From the NCBI RefSeq assembly GCF_022605725.1, contig NC_065567.1:30731127-30795126 (forward strand): DNA of 64,000 nucleotides. The letters run 5' to 3'. This document shows, in pieces, positions 57,076 to 64,000 of the stretch. The notes below the pieces were generated by a model. The model saw only the letters and a list, made by a program, of their open reading frames with translations, did not search any database and had not been told where the DNA came from. Numbering within the stretch: position 1 is the stretch's first letter; each line of letters starts with the position of its first letter. This DNA comes from Anthonomus grandis grandis. Its lineage: Eukaryota > Arthropoda > Insecta > Coleoptera > Curculionidae. Both the position numbers and the translations under genes were made by a program.

Positions 57076-58910
57076 ATACTATTTTTATTGACGACTATAT
57101 TCTTGACAGGAAGTACTGCTGTCACTAACTTTGTTATAAATGAAACAAACAGAAGTGTTTTTCTCTTCAGATTTATATACTGCTGGATAAATAAATATAT
57201 ACAGAACGACAAATCTATCATTCCCCTTTCATTCTTGGCTACAAAACACATTTAAAATTCAAAAATGTTTTAATCCCGATCAGACAAAGGAAACTTGACG
57301 GGGAAAATTTGTCTACGTCGCTCAAAATACGCACTTCTCGAGATAATGGGAATCTCAAGTGCGAGGAGCATACCATTAATTTTTGTTTCTCTTATTGCTA
57401 ACGAAGGGTCCTTTAGGGAAAGGTTGCGTCATTCCTTCTCACTTGTTAGTTTATTATTTTGACAAATTCGGTTTAAGGAAAACAATACTGTTCAGATGGT
57501 TATTTTTCTGCATCCTTGTTCGTACTGATCCAATTTTTTAATTTAACTATGTGTGCAATGTTAACATCTTCGCGAGTAATAAACTAGATTAAACTTCCCA
57601 ACTGAAACGTTGTACTAAATTTAAAATAAAGACAATGGAAGTTCGAAAATAAGACCTTAATGGTAGAGATGTAGTTTGTTTTTAGATGAAACCGAAAAAT
57701 TTCCACCCGAAGCACAAAAATCCGTTTGATCTATAACGTAATTTTAGATATCCAATTAACTGGCAATCCAAAACTTTCCCAGCGTTCTTCGACTCCTTTT
57801 CAGGGAGATTTTCCATAATTGAATTCTATTCGCAAGCATGTTATTCCTTGCCTTTGTGTTGGTATCTCAAGAGAGCCAGAATTTTCTTTGCAAATATTAA
57901 AATTAAATTGGGTTTGGAGAAAAATACCCCGATGTTCAATTTTTACCTTTTGAAGGATTTCGAGGGCAGCGGAAATTGCCCGAATTAAATTAAAATGCCT
58001 CGGTTTAAGGGATAAAGTGGTTTCGGCAAAGAAAAGTCACGCTTTATTCCTTAGACTATTTTAATCCTCAAAGCTATTTTCTATTGAGTATTTTCTTGTC
58101 ATATTTTAATTAAAATTGTATCCTAGAAGTAACCGATCAAAAAAAAAAATAAATAAATGAAATTCTATTATCTTGGCAGTAAAGATATAAGTTCTGGGTT
58201 TTGTCGAGCGTAAAGTCAACTTTGGCGGATATCCCGTTAGAGACCCAGTTCCGATTTAAGGATGGCAAATCCTTTTGTCCCCCCAAGATTGTTTTTATCC
58301 CTTGTATTACCCTTATCGCTCCCTGTCGCTGAGCAATGCCAATAGAAGTCCAACTATAATTACGATTACGATAGAAACCAGAATAATCCTTTTAAGGGCT
58401 TAGGACGAAAAATCAAACTTTATGGATTAAAATCAGTAGTTGACCTACATAAGCTGACCAAAACTGTCAGCTAATTACCTTACGGAAATGAAGGTAATCA
58501 GCTAAAAGCCAAGAGTAAATACACGTTTCTTTATGGCACTATTAAAAGTTAGCTCGTAAAAAGTTTACCAACAAAGTACAATAAAAAGTGCCGTTTTGTC
58601 GGAACTCTTAAAAGATTCAATTCTTCCGGCGAGGCGGGAAGTTTTACCTTTGTCTTATGGAAAATTAAAACGGAACAATTTCCGCGATGTGTTTACGGTT
58701 TTGGCACCATATTTGAGAACTTTTTTATTAAGGGGGAGGGGCCTGTTATGAAAAATTAAACAGTAATAGAAGCGAATAAAGAAGTTTCGTAACTGATTGA
58801 GGGTCTTTTGATTATATAGTCAACATTTGCGAAGTTGAAAATTAATGAGAATTTTAGTACGGCAAAAGAAATTATAAATAAAATCACCAAGCTCCCTCTT
58901 CTTATTTATC
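57076..58910. other. Non-repetitive sequence without a recognised gene
   Basis: Moderately AT-rich and unlike the satellites; less AT-rich blocks at ~57300-57450 and 58190-58330. Only short frames. It resembles unique intronic or intergenic DNA. Confidence 0.4.
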
Positions 58911-61490
58911 AGAGTAAGGGCGACAAATATGGAATACTTTTTTTAAAACTGCAAAATTATAAGAACTTATTTATTTTTTTAACACAAAAATATTAAAAGT
59001 AATTAAAAAACATGTTATATTAAGCTATTACAACTTGTATTTGTAAAAAATAAAAACGTTTCAAAAATCGTAATAAAAAAACTAAAATATTCATATTTTG
59101 CTTTTTTAAAATTAGGGTCACAAATATTTAGAAAACCAAACTAAATACTAAATTTATTGGCAGAAATCGCAAATATAAATGCCAGATACATATGAGGTAC
59201 ATTGCAAAAGACACCATGAGTTGCAGGATTTGCACTGTATCCACTGTTTCTCGGATTTTTTGCTTTCCAAAAACTTTCCACCATAAAACAAGCACTCTGG
59301 ATTATCAGAAACATCCGGAACTTTTTCACCATGTCCGCCAGTACATAATGAATCATCTGAGTCATCATCTGCCACAAAGTCTTCTTCAGAAGAGCTACTT
59401 GATTTTTCTGAACTGTATCCCAAATTTTTTGTCTTACGCTTCGCTTGACTTCTTGATGAGATGGCTGTTGACGTGCTGGGAGTATCGGAATCAGTCAAAC
59501 ATGTTTTACTCTGCCCAATTTGTTTTTTAACTTGAAGTTTTGATGTAGTTGAAACAGAGGCTTTTGCGGATGATTCCAATTCTGTTTTGTAAGGTGACGC
59601 AGTTATTACGGCAGCTTTCCCTGCGCTTCGTCCTTGGTTGCTGGTTTTTTTACAAATGATTGGGACAGGCAAGACCATCTCAGGAGTTACAATATTTGTT
59701 GGTGGCGTTGGATTTTCAGTATCTTGAGGTACTGAAAGAGGGACAACAGCATCATCTTCATCTTTTTCAATAGTTTCGGAGGCAAGAAAGTCAGATTCAC
59801 GAAAGACATTTGGATTAAGGGGAAGAATTCCGGTGGCTTTAAAATCATTAACAGCAATCTCACCACGCTGAACCTTAAATAAGCCTTGCCGAAAATTTCC
59901 ATCACATCAAATGCAGTTACTGGTCTGGCATTTTGTCGTACCCACGTTCTTATCTCCTCACTGTAATGAGCTTTGAATGGTTCCATAACAGATTTGTCAA
60001 GGGGCTGAAGTTTATGTGTTGAATGTGGCGGTAAGCACAAAATCGTAACATTATTTTCTCTGGCCATATTAATGACATCAATATTACGAGTATGCGAGTT
60101 ATGACCGTCTAATACGAGCATAACTGGAGATTCAGGTGTAGGCTTTACTGTCGCTACAAAGTGTTCAAACCATTTTGTAAAAATGTTATTTTGTATCCAC
60201 CCTGATGGATGACATTCGAACTTTGTCCCAGGTGGAGCCTCCTTAGTAAGAAGTTTTTTCTGGGGAATATAACTAAGGGTGGAACAAAATTGCCCCCTGC
60301 ACTCATACAAAATACTACTGTAATTAGTGAGCCTCGTTCTGCGGAAGTCATGCTACCAATTTGTCGTTTACCTTTACGTGCTATTACTTCTGGTATCTTT
60401 GAAGGCACTATAGAGAGACCACTCTCGTTAACGTTGAAAACGCGGTCTGCTGAATAGTTATGTTTTTCATATTCATTCGCTAAGATAGTAAAAAATGACT
60501 GAACGTTTTCTTTGGAAAAGTCCTTGGCTGGAGCAAAAGATGTGCCTGTAAAAGGATTTGGCAGATTATTTTTAACAGCAAGCTGATATGCCATATTCCT
60601 TATGTCGTTTCTGGCTAAACCAAAATACTTACTTTCCATATGAAGTAAGTACCTTATAAATTCATCTTCTAGTTCTTTTGTAAGCACTGTTGGTCGACCT
60701 AGTTTTGTTTCAGCAGAGATATCTGGATCTTCGTTTTTCTGACAGTGTCTAAAAAGAGTTGTTCTTGGGAACATTGTAAGTTCTGGCTGCCTGCAGGTAC
60801 CCCATTTTCTGTTCCGTAACAGCACAAATTGCTTGTATCATATCATTTTTTTCGTAACATTTTCTTTTTCGACTACCTTTTGACGCCATACTGAAATTTA
60901 AAAAAATCACAGTTCTATTCCATCATATAAAAATGGAGGTTTCTAACGGAGAGTAAAAGCACAAGATTTAATAGGTTTGCAATGGCCTCTCTTCTGTTTA
61001 TTACTTTTTTTTGCTTTTTTAGTTACAATAATTGTTATTGATATATTATTTAGTATAAAGCAAATTTAGAAATGCTTTTATAGCAACAAAATATCACTAT
61101 TTTAGTATTTTTAATGGGGTACTAATATGGAATACTATTCCATATTTGTGGCTCAAAAAATTCCATATTAGTGACCCTCATAACCTAATCTTATAATATT
61201 CTAAAAAAATATTTCTATGTTAAAAAACAAACTTACCTAAAAACTATTGTAAACTATGATGTTTGAACTGTCACAAATGCCCAACAGTTTGAATAAAAAA
61301 TCAGTATTTTATCGCTAACACACGGAAACAGCAAGATCTGCAAAACTTTTATGATGCCACAAAAAAAACGACTGTCCATGGTGAGCACTTCGACGCTTTC
61401 AAAGTGCAATTAATAGAGGGCGCTTGCTACTTTTTCTGATTTACAACTATTCCATATTACTGACCTATTCCATATTTGTCGCCCTTACTC
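58911..61490 (-). mobile_element. pogo-like element with two nested sets of terminal repeats
   Basis: Outer ends are GAGTAAGGGCGACAAATAT then GGAATA (from 58912, and inverted ending at 61490), perfect over ~25 bp. Inner ends are ATTAGGGTCACAAATAT (59111-59127) and, inverted, the stretch ending AGTGACCCTCATAA (61163-61186). ATTCCATATT and GGAATA motifs repeat between them on the right (61113-61160, 61448-61475). Either the inner autonomous element landed in a relative, or the family has multi-copy subterminal motifs. No TA duplication is clear at the outer ends. Confidence 0.7.
59154..60889 (-). pseudogene. pogo-like transposase with C-terminal zinc finger, inactivated
   Basis: It starts at ATG 60889 (MASKGSRKRKCYEKNDMIQA), a psq-type helix-turn-helix to ~60770, then a CENP-B-like segment and the DDE domain. 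Catalytic settings are VFNVNESGL, VMLVLDGHNSHTRN and KLQPLDKSVMEPFK. The first Asp is Asn (codon at 60427-60429); relatives usually have DETGL here. Frameshifts occur near 60755, 60260 and 59880. The last ~170 residues are Ser-rich and acidic, then a PHD-like Cys cluster ends the protein: CLFY, WIQCKSCNSWCLLQC, YICDFC; the second Cys of the first pair is Tyr. The zinc-finger tail is a known feature of some insect pogo-like proteins. Some segments are well preserved, so inactivation may be recent. Confidence 0.83.
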
Positions 61491-62261
61491 ATATCCCTAA
61501 TTAGGAATTTTACGACGCGACAACGTTGCATTATTACGTTGTCTTAACCGTAGAGACAACCCCGTTTTACACCAATTTGAAAGATATTTTTTTGGTTGTC
61601 TCAAAGTTACGCAGTGACTACCCGTTAACTTTCTAAACGCTTTTGCAACGTTTTTAGATTAGAAAAATAAAACTTTATAAAATTTACCATTGTTTTCAAA
61701 CTGGTTAGTCTCTCGTGTAAAGAAAGGCTATAAAGTAGGATATAGGAACCATAAAGGAAACCATTTACAAAAAGTAAACCCAGTATTTTAAACTTTAAAT
61801 ATGTACAATTTAATACAATTCTACATAATCCATTTCAGGTAAGCTAGTTGTAGGCATTTTTGCTTCCATTGCAAGTTTTTTTTGCGTCTGTAGTAAGTTG
61901 CAGAAGTCTTTATATCTCTTTATTTTTTAAGGCAAAACGAAAATAATAAATCGAAAGCAAAAAATAAAAATATAGATTAAGTAGGTTATGTTGAATTGAA
62001 TATTTTTTCCTCCTCTTATTCTTTCTATCTTTGTTTTAATATTCTTCCTAAAACTCTTAATATGCAAAAAGCTCCCTCAAGTTTTTGCTTGAGATCTCAT
62101 GTTTTCAATATTTTGCCTAGAAATCTCATGCTTTTTAGCTTTCTTTGCTATACCAAAAAAACTCTTTTAAATTTTATATTTTTGATTATGATTTTCTTTC
62201 TTGCTATTAAAAATATAGCAAGAAACCCATAAACAAAAAAAATCATTAACTTTCTAAACAC
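61491..62261. other. No recognisable gene
   Basis: AT-rich spacer; the 78-codon frame at 61996-62232 is hydrophobic low-complexity and unconvincing. Confidence 0.4.
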
Positions 62262-62696
62262 TTGAAATCCGGTAAATATAAAAAGCCAGTCCAGGAAGCT
62301 GAAACTAGCAGATTATTGCTGATGTGTTTGCTGAGAGCTTGGAGCAGGAAGGCGAAAGAAGGTATTATACGTACAGCAGGTTTTTTGGCCGAACATAATC
62401 TACCCATGAACTTGATGGAACATTTTATCGATTACCTACTACCCGATATAGCAAAAAAATTGAAAGCAGGTAGAACCAAAATAACTAGGGTTCTTAAAAA
62501 AGTAACAGGATCTTCACAAAAGTCGTATTTGATAGAGCTCATGAAAAATAATAAGTTTAGTTTAGTTCCTGACGAATCGACAGATAACTCGTGCATCAAA
62601 CATTTGTGTTTAGTGGTTAGATCTGATACCGGTAGCAGAAACTACAGGAGCAGCTCTTTTTCAGATGTATATGGACTTTTTCTGAACTTTACCTGA
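62262..62696 (+). pseudogene. hAT-superfamily transposase fragment
   Basis: 144 codons align with the region before and around the first catalytic Asp of hAT proteins of the DUF4371/ZMYM-like group: IRTAGFLAEHNLPMNLMEHF, LPDIAKKLKAGRTKITRVLK and FSLVPDESTDNSCIKHLCLV. The ESTD motif holds the first Asp. The N-terminal zinc finger, remaining catalytic residues and hAT dimerisation domain are absent. No terminal repeats found. Confidence 0.78.
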
Positions 62697-62963
62697 CTTT
62701 TGAGATACCGCGTGGTTAAGATTGAAGAAAAATATATGTTTTTTTTATAATACCTGTAAAACCCCTGTAGATATTTTAATAAAATTTGGTATGCATTTTC
62801 TAAAAGGCATTTTCTGAGGCTCACTAATTTTTTTAAATTTGTACCAGTGACGTTCGTGTAAGGTTTAAACTAAATATGTTTGATGAAAAATATGGTACGC
62901 CACTCTTGACTTTCTTTTGTCCGAGGTTGCGTTAAGAAAATAAAATCCATTTATCTGAATGTA

Positions 62964-63834
62964 TTACGTAGAAGAAATTAAATAATTATAAAAATATTGA
63001 AAATGACCACCCTCTGCCATTATACAGGAGGCTATACGTCGCCGCATTTGTCGACGAATCCGATAAAAAATTCCGGGAGAATTTTGAATTACGGCACATG
63101 AATTAAGACTCGCTCTCTCATATTTATATACGTTCATCAAAATTTAGTACCGGAATCCTGTACACCAAAGTTTTTAAATTACTCCGTGTGGTGAAATCTA
63201 GTGGATTCATATCTGGCGACCGAGGTGGCCTGTCCAACGAATTGGATATGTTTTGTCTAAATAACGACGTGAAATGGACAGGAGTCCATCTAGGGGTACC
63301 GCCTCAAGAACTTTTGGAAGTTTGTCTTGAAGAAAACTAGTGTATGTTTCTTCAATCAATCTCTGTGGTAGAAACTGTGGGCCAATAAGGTGGACTCCAA
63401 CTCATACATTTAAAGAAAATTGTTGTTGGTGATGAGCTTCAACTATGGCATGGAGATTTTTATCTGCCAAAATGTTTTGCTCAATGACTAACATCCAACG
63501 AGAAAATTTAAGACGCCCAGGAAAATCTCCTGGTATTAGAGCCTGGACTCGTTGTACGTGATATGGATATAATAGGATATACCTTTAAAATAGTCTATAC
63601 CGGCATGTAATTGACACGTATCTGCAGACCAAAGTACTGTTTGTTCCAATTCCGTTGGTGACCACAATCATGCTTTCTTGGTTGAAAAGTTGCAGTTTCT
63701 CGTAGTATTTGATGAAGGCGTGCAAATAATGCATGATGAGGTGTAATTCGTTGAGGATACATTTCAGCATACATTCTAGATGCTTTCAATGAATTTCCGT
63801 TAGCAAGTCCATAAACAAAATGCATATCGGTCAT
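62964..63834 (-). pseudogene. mariner-type (DUF4817) transposase, deleted
   Basis: From ATG 63834: MTDMHFVYGLANGNSLKASR, MYAEMYPQRITPHHALFARL and HQILRETATF form the DUF4817-like helix-turn-helix. A long middle part is missing or scrambled. Toward the end FLPQRLIEETYTSFLQDKLP, RPPRSPDMNPLDF (third catalytic Asp) and IRRQMRRRIASCI lead to TAA at 62964. The second-Asp motif HDGxPxHF is deleted. It resembles the 25.8 kb copy in architecture, but the sequence is a different family. No ends identified; the 5' end may extend toward the window edge. Confidence 0.75.
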
Positions 63835-64000
63835 TTTTGTATTTGAATAATTTGCCCTTTTAATAAAGTGGATCAAAATTGCACAAAAAAGTTTCTACTT
63901 TAAAGGAGGCAAGAACTGATAATGAGCCAACAATCATCAGCAGACATTTAATGAATTAATACAGAATAATAGTTTATAAAATATTTGAAAGGTTAAGTAA

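Noticed and set aside
62697..62963. Continuation of the hAT frame
   Set aside because: No hAT motif could be read in any frame after 62696.

Overview
The window is AT-rich nuclear DNA of an insect, probably a beetle. The insect call rests on the transposon families present, on spliced genes with AATAAA polyadenylation signals, and on a mitochondrial ND5 fragment that reads correctly only with the invertebrate mitochondrial code (UGA=Trp, AUA=Met). The beetle call is inference. There is no bacterial-style gene organisation and I found no large host gene. Most of the 64 kb is transposon remains and satellite arrays.

Layout. 1-5.4 kb: a diverged inverted repeat, then a structurally complete two-exon DNA transposon (2316-4866) whose 602-residue protein has no disabling mutation. 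5.4-9.1 kb: a ~1 kb dispersed module followed by a 120-bp satellite carrying CACGTG, into which a now-dead pogo/Tigger element jumped. 12.0-16.5 kb: a 180-bp satellite built of two hairpin-ended half units, with a mitochondrial ND5 insertion. 19.5-23.3 kb: a second copy of the module plus CACGTG satellite, then a degenerate satellite related to the 180-bp one. 24.4-30.6 kb: a G/C-run foldback and a ~490-bp satellite hit by three separate elements: a mariner-type element, a foldback with Penelope-like hammerhead motifs, and an LTR with its primer-binding site. 32.5-37.1 kb: further satellites, one again made of hairpin units. 37.2-39.6 kb: a LINE reverse-transcriptase fragment and the 3' end of a pogo element.

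41.4-43.3 kb: a decayed mariner-type element with a clean MITE nested in it. 44.4-47.1 kb: the most gene-like stretch. It holds a THAP-like zinc-finger exon pair, a 63-codon membrane-protein gene with its own polyadenylation signal, a possible head-to-head exon, and a decayed partial duplicate of the small gene. 48.7-53.3 kb: a ~176-bp satellite with an exact 352-bp higher-order repeat. 54.6-57.1 kb: three copies of a ~250-bp repeat and a TTAA-flanked foldback with a second hammerhead-like motif. 58.9-61.5 kb: a pogo-like element with a zinc-finger tail and two nested sets of terminal repeats. 62.3-63.9 kb: fragments of a hAT transposase and another mariner-type transposase.

The genes form no pathway. 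The coherent story is layered insertion into satellites, plus a repeated theme of satellites and foldbacks built from hairpin-forming units. The best candidates for follow-up are the intact transposon family at 2.3-4.9 kb, the hammerhead-bearing foldbacks at 28.5 and 56.4 kb, the hairpin-unit satellites, and the ND5 insertion.
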